DNA of 64,000 nt from JACDDK01 sp038198445 (GCA_038198445.1 JBBPZZ010000085.1:1-64000); one strand, 5' to 3'. Positions 15,148 through 23,601 are shown, counted from the stretch's first letter. The notes: a model not told the origin generated them from the sequence alone. A program made the numbers and translations.

Positions 15148-15220
15148 AGCCGACGATAGGATTCGAACCTACGACCTGCTCATTACGAGTGAGCTGCTCT
15201 ACCTGCTGAGCTACGTCGGC
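15148..15220 (-). tRNA. tRNA-Thr (anticodon CGT), chimeric across attR
   Basis: A 73-nt cloverleaf: acceptor GCCGACG pairs with CGTCGGC, the anticodon stem GCTCA/TGAGC encloses CTCGTAA with anticodon CGT, and the T arm has the loop TTCGAAT on a GTAGG/CCTAT stem. CCA is not encoded. The 5' half is chromosomal; the 3' half from the anticodon arm on is supplied by the element. The displaced host 3' half at 7046-7090 has a different but equally paired T-stem. Confidence 0.93.
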
Positions 15221-15350
15221 CTGTTTCGCGCGCGGATTATACCGCAGGGTCAGGGAGCTTTCATGTGAACTAGGCTTGATCGGGGTCGCAGACGGGGGTA
15301 CGCTGTAGCTCCTTGTTTGTAGTCGTGGGGACTACGAGGAGAGGAGGAGT

Positions 15351-15758
15351 ATGGAGAGCTTGAAGGGCTCTGTCGAGCGTGGTGGGCCGGATCGGGAGGC
15401 GATGATCCGGGCTCTGGATAACTGCTATGACCCGTGTTGCCGGGAGCGCAGGATCAGTGTCGTGGATATGGGTCTGATCGAGTCTATAGACATCCAAAGC
15501 CGCGCCGTGAGAATTGAGATGGTCCTCACCACCGGATGGTGTCCATTCGCCTCCCGGCTGCTGGAGATGGTCGAGGAAGAAGTAGGCGCACTGCCCGAAG
15601 TGGAGAGCGTGGCGGTCGAGGTGGTATGGGACCCGACGTGGACGCCGGAGAGGATGAGTGAAGGCGCGAGAGAGAAGCTACGGCTACCGCTGGAACAACT
15701 CGCGCCACTACGCGAGGCGCGTTTACGCGAGGCGCGGCTGAGAGGAGAGAGCGCATGA
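15351..15758 (+). CDS. DUF59/MIP18-like metal-sulfur cluster assembly protein
   Basis: A 135-aa protein of the PaaD/SufT/MIP18 family, which helps place Fe-S or metal centres in target enzymes. CYDPCCRERRISVVDMGLI near residues 25-43 is the conserved D-P...D-G-L segment with extra cysteines, and LTTGWCPFASRLLEMVEEEV near 61-80 carries the family Cys. The C-terminus is an Arg/Glu-rich helix. AGGAGGAG precedes the ATG. It overlaps the downstream amidohydrolase by 4 bp. The neighbours suggest it matures a metalloenzyme of the same pathway; the target is not in this window. Confidence 0.8.
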   Translation: MESLKGSVERGGPDREAMIRALDNCYDPCCRERRISVVDMGLIESIDIQSRAVRIEMVLTTGWCPFASRLLEMVEEEVGALPEVESVAVEVVWDPTWTPERMSEGAREKLRLPLEQLAPLREARLREARLRGESA

Positions 15759-16762
15759 TAAAGGACGACGTACTGGTCTTCGACTGTGTGGCCCACCCGT
15801 TCAACTTCGACCCGTCCAACGCTATCGGGAATGCGGGTGAGATGTTCCGCCAGCATCTTTTTGCGTTTCACAACGTCCTCACGCCGGAGAACGAGCCCAA
15901 GCTCTCGGCTGAGGAGTTCCTCAAGGAATGGAGCACCGCGGAGATCTCGCGCATGGTCTTCGATGAGTCCGACACGGATATGCTGGTCGCCATGCCTCTG
16001 CCGCTCACGGACCTCTTCCACGACGGTCTCTCGCCCTGGGAGAGATGCGTCGAGCTGACGCGGGAGAACCCGGATAGGACGGTCTTCTGGGGGACCGTCA
16101 ACCCGCTGGAGGGTAAGCGGGCGTTGGAGCAGATGGAGATACAGGTCAAGGAGTACGGGGCGAAGGCGTTCAAGTTCTACAACGTCCGCTACGACTATGG
16201 GGAGCCCTTCCCCTGGCGCATGGACGACCCGAAGATCGCGTTCCCGATCTACGAAAAGGCGATGGAGCTAGGTATCAACCTCATTGGAGTCCACAAGGGC
16301 GTACCGCTCGGGCCGCAACCAATAGAGGCGACCCAGACCTGGGACATGGACGGCGCGGCGGCGAACTTCCCGGACATCAACTTCGTCATCTTCCACGTCG
16401 GGCTGCCGTTTATCGACGAGACATGTTGGCAACTGGTGCGCTACCCGAACCTGTACGCCTCCATCGCGGCCACCATCAACTTCGTCGCTCGTTCGCCCAG
16501 GCAGTTCGCCGAGTGGATCGGGAAGCTAATGTTCTGGTGCGGGGAAGACAAGATTATCTACGGCTCCGAAGCCCCCATATGGCACCCCAAGTGGGCGCTG
16601 GACGCTTTCTGGAACTTCGAGATCCCGCAGGATATGGTGGACGGATACGGCTACCCACAGCTAACCGAGCAGGCAAAGCGAAAGATACTCGGCGAGAACC
16701 TGCTCCGGCTCTCCGGCATGGACGTCGCAGAGACCCGCCGCAAGCTCGCCAACGGCCACTAA
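15755..16762 (+). CDS. Amidohydrolase_2 family metal-dependent hydrolase (first copy)
   Basis: A 335-aa TIM-barrel protein of the amidohydrolase-2 (ACMSD-like) family. FDCVAHPFNF stands at the N-terminal metal site (the usual HxH is altered to xAH), GVHKG near residue 177 and FHVGLPF near 213 carry further metal ligands, and GSEAPIW near 268 holds the position of the catalytic acid. It is a paralogue of the protein at 18894. The start overlaps the DUF59 stop. In propane/phenol-type monooxygenase clusters a similar protein is an accessory needed for the enzyme; such a role is inferred here. Confidence 0.8.
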   Translation: MIKDDVLVFDCVAHPFNFDPSNAIGNAGEMFRQHLFAFHNVLTPENEPKLSAEEFLKEWSTAEISRMVFDESDTDMLVAMPLPLTDLFHDGLSPWERCVELTRENPDRTVFWGTVNPLEGKRALEQMEIQVKEYGAKAFKFYNVRYDYGEPFPWRMDDPKIAFPIYEKAMELGINLIGVHKGVPLGPQPIEATQTWDMDGAAANFPDINFVIFHVGLPFIDETCWQLVRYPNLYASIAATINFVARSPRQFAEWIGKLMFWCGEDKIIYGSEAPIWHPKWALDAFWNFEIPQDMVDGYGYPQLTEQAKRKILGENLLRLSGMDVAETRRKLANGH

Positions 16763-16771
16763 AGGCAGAAG

Positions 16772-16800
16772 GTGGCGCGCCCTGGTCAAAGGCGCGCCAC
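16772..16800. terminator. Bidirectional hairpin between convergent genes
   Basis: GTGGCGCGCC (16772-16781) and GGCGCGCCAC (16791-16800) form a perfect 10-bp GC-rich stem in the 44-bp gap between the amidohydrolase and the glyoxalase genes. T-tracts are short. Confidence 0.65.
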
Positions 16801-16806
16801 GCTTTC

Positions 16807-17226
16807 CTATTGGATGATCTCCCCCACCTTCATCGTGCCGCGTTCGATCAACTCTATGCGGTAGCCATCCGGGTCCACGACGAACGCGATGCGGTAGTCG
16901 TGCCCCTCGACGGTCATGGTCTTGGGCGCCAGCGCGACCTCGACGCCGCCTTTTTCCAGGTTCGCAACCGTCTTTTCCAAATCGTCTACCGTGAAGGCTA
17001 CGTGCGAGTAGCCATTGCCCACGTCGTAGGACTCAGTCTGGTTGTGGTTATGCGTAAGCTCCAGCATCGGCTGCGAAGCATCGGCCTCCATCGCGAAGAA
17101 ATAGTTCGCCGCCGTATCGAAGTGCATCTCTCCGACGAGCTTCATGCCCATCTTGTTGACGTAGAAGTCTATGCTCTTCTCGGGGTCTACTATCCGGTAG
17201 CAAGTGTGGATGTACCTGGCGGTCAT
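16807..17226 (-). CDS. gloA: Glyoxalase I-like protein (VOC superfamily)
   Basis: A 139-aa single-module VOC protein resembling lactoylglutathione lyase. It begins with IHTCYRIVDPEKSIDFYVNK, has ANYFFAMEA and LELTHNHNQ in the middle, GYSHVAFTVDDLE near residue 72, and the closing DPDGYRIELIER with the last metal Glu. AAAGGAGCC precedes the ATG. Actinobacteria usually lack glutathione, so the real thiol or substrate may differ; the symbol is by similarity only. It is transcribed against its neighbours and may not belong to their pathway. Confidence 0.75.
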   Translation of the reverse strand: MTARYIHTCYRIVDPEKSIDFYVNKMGMKLVGEMHFDTAANYFFAMEADASQPMLELTHNHNQTESYDVGNGYSHVAFTVDDLEKTVANLEKGGVEVALAPKTMTVEGHDYRIAFVVDPDGYRIELIERGTMKVGEIIQ

Positions 17227-17558
17227 TATCAGGCTCCTTTCGCGTTTTTGACGCTCACTAGTATACGGATTTCATCCTCGGCTGGAGCAGCGTAACGTAT
17301 CAGCCATCCGCATCCCATAGGGTTACCCGAGGTCAATTACGTTTATCTCCTGGGACAGGCGACGCGAACGCTCCATGATCCAACTAGCGCGCACGTACCC
17401 GGAAAGCTCATGATATACATGTTCGTGGGGAGCTTTGATCGCCCCACAACATCTACGTTGATGGAGAACGGTGATCCTTCTGGGCGCTGTCTCCGGCAGA
17501 TGCGTAAACCGTCTCTGGACGCCCGCTCTCAGCGGACGCGCCCCGAAAGGACCTCACG
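17227..17558. other. Intergenic, no gene seen
   Basis: This 332-bp divergent gap between the glyoxalase and the luciferase-like monooxygenase presumably holds both promoters. I see no convincing -35/-10 pair, tRNA or conserved ORF. GGGGAGC...CGCCCC near 17427-17446 can form a small hairpin of unknown meaning. Confidence 0.4.
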
Positions 17559-18611
17559 ATGGAGCTTGGTCTATATACCTTCGCCGACGTCGGATCTGGG
17601 ATCGACCCCGCGCAACGCCTGCGCAACCTCATCGAGGAGATCGAACTGGCGGATCAGGTCGGCCTCGACGTCTTCGGTGTCGGTGAGCACCACCGCCCCG
17701 ACTACGCCATCTCGTCGCCGGCCGTGGCACTCGCCGCTGCCGCCACGCGCACAAAGGACATCCGCCTGAGCAGCGCGGTTACGGTGTTGAGCTCTGACGA
17801 CCCAGTCCGCGTCTTTCAAGACTTCGCCACGCTCGACCTGCTGTCGGGCGGGCGCGCGGAGATCATGGCCGGACGCGGCTCGTTCATAGAGTCGTTCCCG
17901 CTGTTCGGCTATGACCTCGACGACTACGATGATCTGTTTTCCGAGAAGCTAGAGTTGCTGCTAAAACTGCGCGAGTCCGAGCGCGTTACGTGGTCGGGAA
18001 GGCACCGGGCGCCGCTCGACGACGCCGGTGTCTACCCGCGCCCGCTCCAGGTCCCGCTGCCGGTCTGGATCGCCGTCGGAGGGACGCCGCAATCGGTGGT
18101 GCGCGCCGCGCTGCTCGGTCTACCGCTGGCTATTGCGATCATCGGCGGTCGGCCCGAAAGCTTCGCGCCTCTCGCCGGGCTTTATCGCGATGCCGCGAGT
18201 CAGGCGGGCCACGATCCGTCGCGGCTGCCGATCAGCATCAACTCCCACACCTACGTGGCCGAGACGTCCCAACAGGCTGGCGACGAGTACTTCCCAGCCT
18301 ACGCCGCGATGATGAACCGGATCGGCCGTGAACGAGGCTGGGGTCCGATGGGCCGCAGGCAGTTCGAGATGGGGCGCTCGCCGCGCGGCGCGCTCGTCGT
18401 CGGCAGCCCGGAGGAGGTGACGGAGAAGATCCTCTTCGAGCACGAGCTCTTCGACCACCAGCGCTTCATGGCGCAGATCAGTGTCGGCGCAATGCCTCAC
18501 GAAAAGGTGATGCGGGCGATAGAGCGGTTCGGTACCGAGGTCGCCCCCGCCATCCGCAAGGAGATCGCACGCCGTTCATCCGCAAGCGCCGAGGGGCCGC
18601 CAGCCATCTAA
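17559..18611 (+). CDS. Luciferase-like monooxygenase (LLM class)
   Basis: A 350-aa TIM-barrel flavin (FMN or F420) oxidoreductase. It starts MELGLYTFADVG, has GVGEHHRPDY near residue 40, a typical SSAVTVLSSDDPVRVFQDFA block and SGGRAEIMAGRGSF near 95-108. GGTPQSVVRAA and a late GSPEEVTEKI segment complete the family pattern. AAAGGA lies before the ATG. It sits between the two amidohydrolase modules and may supply an oxygenation or oxidation step, but the substrate and the cofactor cannot be told apart here. Confidence 0.85.
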   Translation: MELGLYTFADVGSGIDPAQRLRNLIEEIELADQVGLDVFGVGEHHRPDYAISSPAVALAAAATRTKDIRLSSAVTVLSSDDPVRVFQDFATLDLLSGGRAEIMAGRGSFIESFPLFGYDLDDYDDLFSEKLELLLKLRESERVTWSGRHRAPLDDAGVYPRPLQVPLPVWIAVGGTPQSVVRAALLGLPLAIAIIGGRPESFAPLAGLYRDAASQAGHDPSRLPISINSHTYVAETSQQAGDEYFPAYAAMMNRIGRERGWGPMGRRQFEMGRSPRGALVVGSPEEVTEKILFEHELFDHQRFMAQISVGAMPHEKVMRAIERFGTEVAPAIRKEIARRSSASAEGPPAI

Positions 18612-18701
18612 CCTCAACATGCATCTCTGAACACGGCTTTGGCGGTCTTCTCTCACCGGACGCGGCGCCCGTTTCACACAGTGTAAGAACCTGAACAACT
18701 C

Positions 18702-18893
18702 TTGCCCCGGAAAATCCGCCACCTTATAATTCCCGCAAAGGGAATCCGACGCTCGCCGGGGTAAGGAGGCAATAGAAGACACTCTGCACAACTTTTGGCT
18801 ACGAACTTGCAATTTTCAGCGCGAATAGAGGGGAAGGCTAGGGGTGGCGGTGTGACCGTCACCTGGCTCAACTGGGGTAGGAAAGGAAATCTC
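18702..18893 (+). promoter_or_regulatory. Promoter and long 5' leader before the second amidohydrolase
   Basis: TTGCCC (18702-18707), a 17-bp spacer and TATAAT (18725-18730) form a clear promoter. The predicted start near 18737 leaves about 155 nt of leader before the likely TTG start at 18894. The leader contains GGGAATCC...CGCCGGGGTAAGGAGGCA and a GGTG...CACC hairpin near 18849-18863. It matches no riboswitch I can name, but the length and GC structure suggest regulation at the RNA level. Confidence 0.5.
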
Positions 18894-19934
18894 TTGTACG
18901 AGAAAGACAGCGAAAAGTATTTCGTGGTGGACGAACATATGCACTTCTGGGACGCGAGCCCGGAGAACACCACGAACAAGTACGGCGAAGGTTTTATCAA
19001 GTGCTTCTACGACTACCACGCGAACCTCAGCCCCGACGAGTACACGTGGACCTTCGAGAAGTACCGCAAGTACACCGAAGAAGACATCATGCACGACCTC
19101 TTCGAGGTGGGACATGTGGACAAGGCTATCCTCCAGTCAACCTACCTCACGGACTTCTACGACAACGGGTTCAACACCATCGAGCGCAACCACACGCTCG
19201 TGGATAAGTACCCGGACAAGTTCCTCTCCAACTTCGGCTTCGACCCACGCAACGAGGAGAAGGGCCTGGAGATACTGGAGCGCGACTTCGAGAAGTACGG
19301 CTCCAAGGGCGTCAAGCTCTACACCGCCGAGTGGAAGGGCGAGTCTCACGGCTGGAAGCTCGACGATCCGTGGTCGCTCAAGCACCTGGAGAAGTGTCAG
19401 GAACTCGGGATAAAGAACATCCACGTCCACAAGGGACCGACGATCTGGCCGCTGAACCGCGACGCGTTCGACGTGGCGGACGTGGACCGAACCGCGACGC
19501 TGTTCCCGGACCTCAACTTCGTCGTCGAGCACGTCGGGCTGCCGAGGCTGGAGGACTTCTGCTGGATCGGGACGCAAGAGCCAAACGTGTACGGCGGGCT
19601 TGCGGTGGCGATGCCATTCATCCACGCCAAGCCGCGCTACTTCGCCCAGATCATCGGCGAGCTTCTGTATTGGATCGGTGAAGATCGACTCATGTTCGCC
19701 AGCGACTACGCGATCTGGCAGCCGAAGTGGCTGGTGGAGAAATTCGTGGACTTCCAATATCCCGAAGACCCGGAGTTTGACGACTACGCCGAGATCACGA
19801 CGGAGATCAAACGCAAGATCCTCGGCCTCAACGCGGCCAGGCTCTACGACATAGAGGTCCCCGAGGAGATGCAACTCGCCACCGCTGGCAGCGCCACCGG
19901 ACAGATCGCCGCCGACCCGGCCAACCCGGCCTGA
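18894..19934 (+). CDS. Amidohydrolase_2 family metal-dependent hydrolase (second copy)
   Basis: A 346-aa paralogue of the protein at 15755. The TTG at 18894 follows GGAAAGGAAA and aligns with the expected N-terminus (YFVVDEHMHFWD, with an intact HxH metal motif, unlike the first copy); the longer frame to 18795 is rejected. Other motifs are HVHKGPTIWP near residue 178, VEHVGLPRLEDF near 207 and FASDYAIW near 264 with the catalytic Asp. The stop overlaps the start of the DUF59 gene. In monooxygenase clusters such proteins assist enzyme maturation; hydrolase activity is not excluded. Confidence 0.8.
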   Translation: MYEKDSEKYFVVDEHMHFWDASPENTTNKYGEGFIKCFYDYHANLSPDEYTWTFEKYRKYTEEDIMHDLFEVGHVDKAILQSTYLTDFYDNGFNTIERNHTLVDKYPDKFLSNFGFDPRNEEKGLEILERDFEKYGSKGVKLYTAEWKGESHGWKLDDPWSLKHLEKCQELGIKNIHVHKGPTIWPLNRDAFDVADVDRTATLFPDLNFVVEHVGLPRLEDFCWIGTQEPNVYGGLAVAMPFIHAKPRYFAQIIGELLYWIGEDRLMFASDYAIWQPKWLVEKFVDFQYPEDPEFDDYAEITTEIKRKILGLNAARLYDIEVPEEMQLATAGSATGQIAADPANPA

Positions 19935-20629
19935 TGCCGACCCGCGAAGCGGTCCTGGACGCCCTCTCCGGCGTCCGGGACCCCGAATTGGACGAACCTA
20001 TAACCGACCTGGACTTCGTCTCCGGCCTGGAGATCGAGGACGGGGCCGCTTTCGTACGCCTGCGTCTGCCAACCTACTTCTGCGCCCCGAACTTCGCCTA
20101 CCTGATGGTAGCGGACGCGAAGGCCGCCGTGCTATCGGTGGCGGGGATCGAGCAGGCGAGCGTCGTTCTCGACGATCATTACGCCTCGGACGAGATCAAC
20201 ACCGGAGTCAACGAGCATCGCGGCTTCGACGGCGCTTTCCCCGCACAGGCCGATGGCGACGACCTCGAGGAGCTACGCACCACGTTCCGCCGCAAGTCTT
20301 TCGTAAGCCGTCAGGAGCAACTATGCCGGGCGCTGCTCTCAGACGAATTTACGACGCTGGACCTGTCCGACATGTCCCTCGAAGACGTGCCGCCGTCGCG
20401 GGACTTCGAGACCTACTTGGAGCGGCGGGCGGAGCTTGGTCTGGATATCGGGCCGGACGCGCCGCTCATCGTAGACCCGGACGGCAATAGAGTCCCGGAA
20501 GAAGCGGTAGTCCAGCATCTGCGGTTCGCCCGGACGGTCCGGGTGAGCATCGAGGGTAACGCGAGCCTGTGCCGGGGACTGCTCGCCACACGTTATGGAA
20601 TTCAGGATAAGAAGGAGGCGACAGCATGA
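19934..20629 (+). CDS. DUF59 (MIP18-like) protein with C-terminal extension
   Basis: A 231-aa protein. Residues 1-85 form the DUF59 domain: ALSGVRDPELDEPITDLDFV is the family's opening D-P-E motif and RLPTYFCAPNFAYLM contains its Cys. The remaining 145 residues are an extension not seen in the 135-aa copy at 15351. TGATG couples it to the amidohydrolase, and its stop overlaps the ATG of the alcohol dehydrogenase. It probably matures a metalloenzyme or the associated dehydrogenase; the target is unknown. Confidence 0.75.
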   Translation: MPTREAVLDALSGVRDPELDEPITDLDFVSGLEIEDGAAFVRLRLPTYFCAPNFAYLMVADAKAAVLSVAGIEQASVVLDDHYASDEINTGVNEHRGFDGAFPAQADGDDLEELRTTFRRKSFVSRQEQLCRALLSDEFTTLDLSDMSLEDVPPSRDFETYLERRAELGLDIGPDAPLIVDPDGNRVPEEAVVQHLRFARTVRVSIEGNASLCRGLLATRYGIQDKKEATA

Positions 20630-21681
20630 AAGCAGCGAGGCTGCACGAGTACGACGCGAGTATACCGTCGGAGAGCTTGAAGCTCGAAGAGATCGAGGAG
20701 CCGAAGGCGGACGGCCCCTTCGACGTCATCGTCAAGATCGGCGCGGCGGGCCTGTGCCGCACCGACATACACATCATCGAGGGGCAATGGGCGCCCATCC
20801 AGGACGCTGAGGGCAACCTCCTGCCCTACGTCCTGGGACACGAGAACTGCGGCTGGGTCGAGGAAGTCGGCTCGGCCGTAACTAATGTAGCGGTCGGGGA
20901 CACGGTGATCCTGCATCCCCTGATCACCTGCGGCCTGTGCCGCTACTGTCGCGCCGGACGCGACATGCAGTGCGAGAACGGCGCGTTCCCCGGCATCTCC
21001 CAGGATGGCGGCTTCGCCCAACTCCTCAAGACCAGCGCCCGGGCGTGCGTGAAGCTCGACCCGATCCTGCAGCCCAAAGACATCGCGGCCCTCGCCGACG
21101 CGGGCCTGACCGCCCACCACGCCGTCAGGAAGTCCGTGCCGGAGCTGTACGCCGGCACTAACGCCGTCGTCATCGGAGCCGGAGGGCTTGGACACATCGG
21201 CATCCAGTGCCTCAAAGCGATGACGCCAGCGAACGTAATCGTCGTTGACCCAAACGAGGAAGCCCTAGCGCTCGCGAAGGAATGGGGCGCGGACGATACG
21301 GTCAAGGTCGAAGACGGCTACGTGGACACGGTGATCGAGATGACCAACGGAGGCGCGGAGGTCGTCTTCGACTACGTCGGCGAGCGCGGCGCCGAGGACG
21401 ACGCCTGGAACATGACCCGCCCGGCCGGCTCTCACTACGTAATCGGCTACGGCGGCACGGTCGAAGTACCGACCATAGACATTATCTCCACCGAGCGTAG
21501 CGTCATCGGGAACCTCGTCGGCACCTACAACGACCTGGCGGAGCTGATGAACCTGACGGCTCGCGGCCTGGTCACGCTGCACACTTCGACCTACCCGCTA
21601 GACGCCGTCAACGACGCGATACAGGACCTCAACTCCGGTAACCTGAGAGGACGCGGCATCCTTATCCCCGAAGGAGCTTAA
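20626..21681 (+). CDS. Zinc-dependent alcohol dehydrogenase (MDR)
   Basis: A 351-aa medium-chain dehydrogenase. It has the catalytic zinc ligands C in GLCRTDIH and HE in GHENCGWVEEVG, and the structural zinc cysteines in CGLCRYCRAGRDMQC. The Rossmann glycine motif GAGGLGHIG is near residue 182 and an acidic residue ends the next strand (VVDPNE), favouring NAD. AAGGAGG precedes the ATG. It is last in the amidohydrolase-DUF59-ADH operon and is similar to the alcohol dehydrogenase of propane monooxygenase operons, so it probably oxidises a secondary or short-chain alcohol. Confidence 0.9.
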   Translation: MKAARLHEYDASIPSESLKLEEIEEPKADGPFDVIVKIGAAGLCRTDIHIIEGQWAPIQDAEGNLLPYVLGHENCGWVEEVGSAVTNVAVGDTVILHPLITCGLCRYCRAGRDMQCENGAFPGISQDGGFAQLLKTSARACVKLDPILQPKDIAALADAGLTAHHAVRKSVPELYAGTNAVVIGAGGLGHIGIQCLKAMTPANVIVVDPNEEALALAKEWGADDTVKVEDGYVDTVIEMTNGGAEVVFDYVGERGAEDDAWNMTRPAGSHYVIGYGGTVEVPTIDIISTERSVIGNLVGTYNDLAELMNLTARGLVTLHTSTYPLDAVNDAIQDLNSGNLRGRGILIPEGA

Positions 21682-21710
21682 CTCTCCGAACGCGACAAAG
21701 TCTCACCAAA

Positions 21711-21741
21711 CAAAGGCCCGGGCGTGAAGCTCGGGCCTTTG
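21711..21741. terminator. Hairpin between convergent ADH and DmpA-like genes
   Basis: CAAAGGCCCG and CGGGCCTTTG pair perfectly over 10 bp with an 11-nt loop. It is symmetrically placed in the 88-bp gap and likely acts in both directions. Confidence 0.75.
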
Positions 21742-21769
21742 CATTCGACGGGCGGCGCATCGCTACCCG

Positions 21770-22729
21770 CTATCCGCCCCAATATTCGGTGAGCGAGGGG
21801 ATTCCCGGTACGCCAGCGGCTTCTCTGACGGCACGCAATATTGCCTCTTGCATAACGTATGCTCCCCACGCGCCCACCACGTCGGGTGCGGCGGATAGCT
21901 CGCCGACGGATGCGGCGAAAACCACGTCGCCGTCAATGGTCGTGTGTACGGGGTAGATGGCGCGGGCCAGACCGTCGTGGGCCATCTGGGCGACTTTATT
22001 GACCTGTGGTTTGGATAGCCGGGCGTTTGTGGCGATAATTCCGAGAGTCGTGTTCTCGCCCCATTGCAAACGGGCGGCGGCTTCCGGCAGCAGCTCCACG
22101 GTGTCTCCCAGCGTGCCGTCGTCTTGCCTGGGACCGGCCATTATCTTGCCGGACGATGCGTCGCGCACGTCTCCGAAAGCGTTGACGGCGGCGAGCGCCG
22201 CGACGAAGAGGCCGCCGTCTAGCTGGACGGAGGCGCTGCCGACTCCGCCTTTCATCGCGTGCTCCATGCCCAGGACCTTGCCCACGGTCGCTCCCGTACC
22301 GGCGCCCACGCTGCCCTGGGCGAAGTGTCCGCTAACGGCTGAAGCGGCGGCCTGGTAGCCCATGTCGGCGTCGGGGCGTGTATCGGGGGAGCCCGCGACC
22401 AGATCGAAGAGTACGGCGGCGGAGACCAACGGTATCCTGGCGACCCCTATGTCGAGTCCGACGCCTTTCTCTTCGAGGAACCGGACCACGCCGTCCGCGG
22501 CGGCGAGTCCAAAAGCGCTGCCGCCTGTCAGGAGGAGCGCGTGCGTTGCGCGAACCGCGCCTATGGGTCCGAGGCGATCCGTCTCGCGCGTGCCGGGCGA
22601 AGACCCCCGCACGTCCACGCCCACTATAGCGGGCTTCTCGAAGATAACGGCCGTGCAGCCGGTCAGCCCGACGGGATCGCCGGCATGGCCCACGAGGACA
22701 CCTGGAACGTCGCACAGGTTATTCAGCAC
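21770..22729 (-). CDS. P1-family (DmpA/S58-like) aminopeptidase
   Basis: A 319-aa Ntn-like self-processing peptidase of the DmpA/BapA family. VGHAGDPVGLTGCTAVIF near the N-terminus, LLTGGSAFGLAAADGV near residue 67 and GTGATVGKVLG near 144 are family landmarks. ATNARLSKPQVNKVAQMAHDG near 235 is the region following the catalytic Ser/Thr cleavage site. GTG start at 22729 with GGAG upstream, 15 bp after ricT, so it is likely the last gene of the tmk-holB-ricT run. It probably releases D- or beta-amino residues; substrate unproven. Confidence 0.85.
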   Translation of the reverse strand: MLNNLCDVPGVLVGHAGDPVGLTGCTAVIFEKPAIVGVDVRGSSPGTRETDRLGPIGAVRATHALLLTGGSAFGLAAADGVVRFLEEKGVGLDIGVARIPLVSAAVLFDLVAGSPDTRPDADMGYQAAASAVSGHFAQGSVGAGTGATVGKVLGMEHAMKGGVGSASVQLDGGLFVAALAAVNAFGDVRDASSGKIMAGPRQDDGTLGDTVELLPEAAARLQWGENTTLGIIATNARLSKPQVNKVAQMAHDGLARAIYPVHTTIDGDVVFAASVGELSAAPDVVGAWGAYVMQEAILRAVREAAGVPGIPSLTEYWGG

Positions 22730-22744
22730 TCGGCGCTCCGCCGT

Positions 22745-23575
22745 CTATGAGTCCGGCTCTTGAGAAGAGTCTATAGCCCAGTCGTCCGGATCGGCGGGCA
22801 TGATGCCGGGGTTGTCTCGTGCGAGGCGGCCGAGTGGCACGAGCTCCTGATCGCTACGTTTCGGTCCGAACTTCACGAAGACCGAGTCCTTGACCATGGA
22901 GTAGTCGACGACCTTACCCTCCCGTTCGTCGAGCTTTACGACCGAGTTCTTGAAGGGAGCGCGTTCCTTGAACTCCTTGTAGCTGTCGTGCTCGTAGCGC
23001 ATGCAGCACTTCACTTCGCCGCAGCAACCCATGATCTTCTCGTTTGGCGTAACACCTTGTTGTTTGGCGAGCCGCACGTTGACCGGACCTATGCTCCGCG
23101 CCCCGCTCCACGTGGCGCAGCACAACGGCAACCCGCACGTATCGCACCCACCCGAATCACCGGAACGCTCGATGAACGTGAAGCTCCGCAGCTCGACCCT
23201 GGCGTCGTAGGCGCGTTCGAGCCCTTCCCTCACGGGAGTCAGGTCGAGGTTTTTCTGTCCGGTCTGGTATTTGACTTCGATGTACGAACCATCCAGGGAG
23301 ACATCGCACCCGATGAACTCGACATCCCCAATCCGGTGGTCGCGGGCGAGCTTCCAGGCTTCTTTCCGGATCTCCCGCCCAAGCTCCCGGCGTGCGTCGC
23401 CTTCGCGCTCATCTTCCTCCGTCACGACCCTGAGCAGGCTGTGAGGTTCGACATACGCCTCACGGCGGCGGGGCGTTAGGGCGACGCGGCCTATGAATTC
23501 TCCCACCTCCGTATCCACGACGACCTTGTACCCAACACGGAGGTCAAGATCCCGGGCGTAGCAGAGCTTTGGCAC
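22745..23575 (-). CDS. ricT: PSP1-domain protein, RicT/YaaT homologue
   Basis: A 276-aa protein with a PSP1 C-terminal domain. The conserved cysteine sets are CDTCGLPLCC near residues 143-152 and GCCGEVKCCMRYE near 186-198, which in the Bacillus Ric complex hold iron-sulfur clusters and affect RNase Y and sporulation. The GTG start at 23575 follows GGATGGAGC. It lies 26 bp after holB, the same order as holB-yaaT in Bacillus. The Ric partners are not in this window, so the role here is inferred. Confidence 0.85.
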   Translation of the reverse strand: MPKLCYARDLDLRVGYKVVVDTEVGEFIGRVALTPRRREAYVEPHSLLRVVTEEDEREGDARRELGREIRKEAWKLARDHRIGDVEFIGCDVSLDGSYIEVKYQTGQKNLDLTPVREGLERAYDARVELRSFTFIERSGDSGGCDTCGLPLCCATWSGARSIGPVNVRLAKQQGVTPNEKIMGCCGEVKCCMRYEHDSYKEFKERAPFKNSVVKLDEREGKVVDYSMVKDSVFVKFGPKRSDQELVPLGRLARDNPGIMPADPDDWAIDSSQEPDS

Positions 23576-23601
23576 GCTCCATCCGGGGATGCGGACGTCT
23601 A

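Larger units (their letters stand above)
7071..15192. mobile_element. Integrated element of about 8.1 kb in tRNA-Thr(CGT)
   Basis: The boundaries are the 20-bp direct repeat at 7071-7090 and 15173-15192, lying over the tRNA anticodon arm. The element supplies a new 3' half that restores the tRNA. Its content is a tyrosine integrase beside the tRNA, an excisionase-like HTH gene, a replication-initiator-like gene with internal iterons, a run of coupled small genes, a palindrome cluster and a four-gene cargo operon. No FtsK/TraB, relaxase, capsid, tail or terminase gene was recognised, so self-transfer is not supported. It resembles a phage satellite or a minimal actinomycete integrative element. 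Confidence 0.85.
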
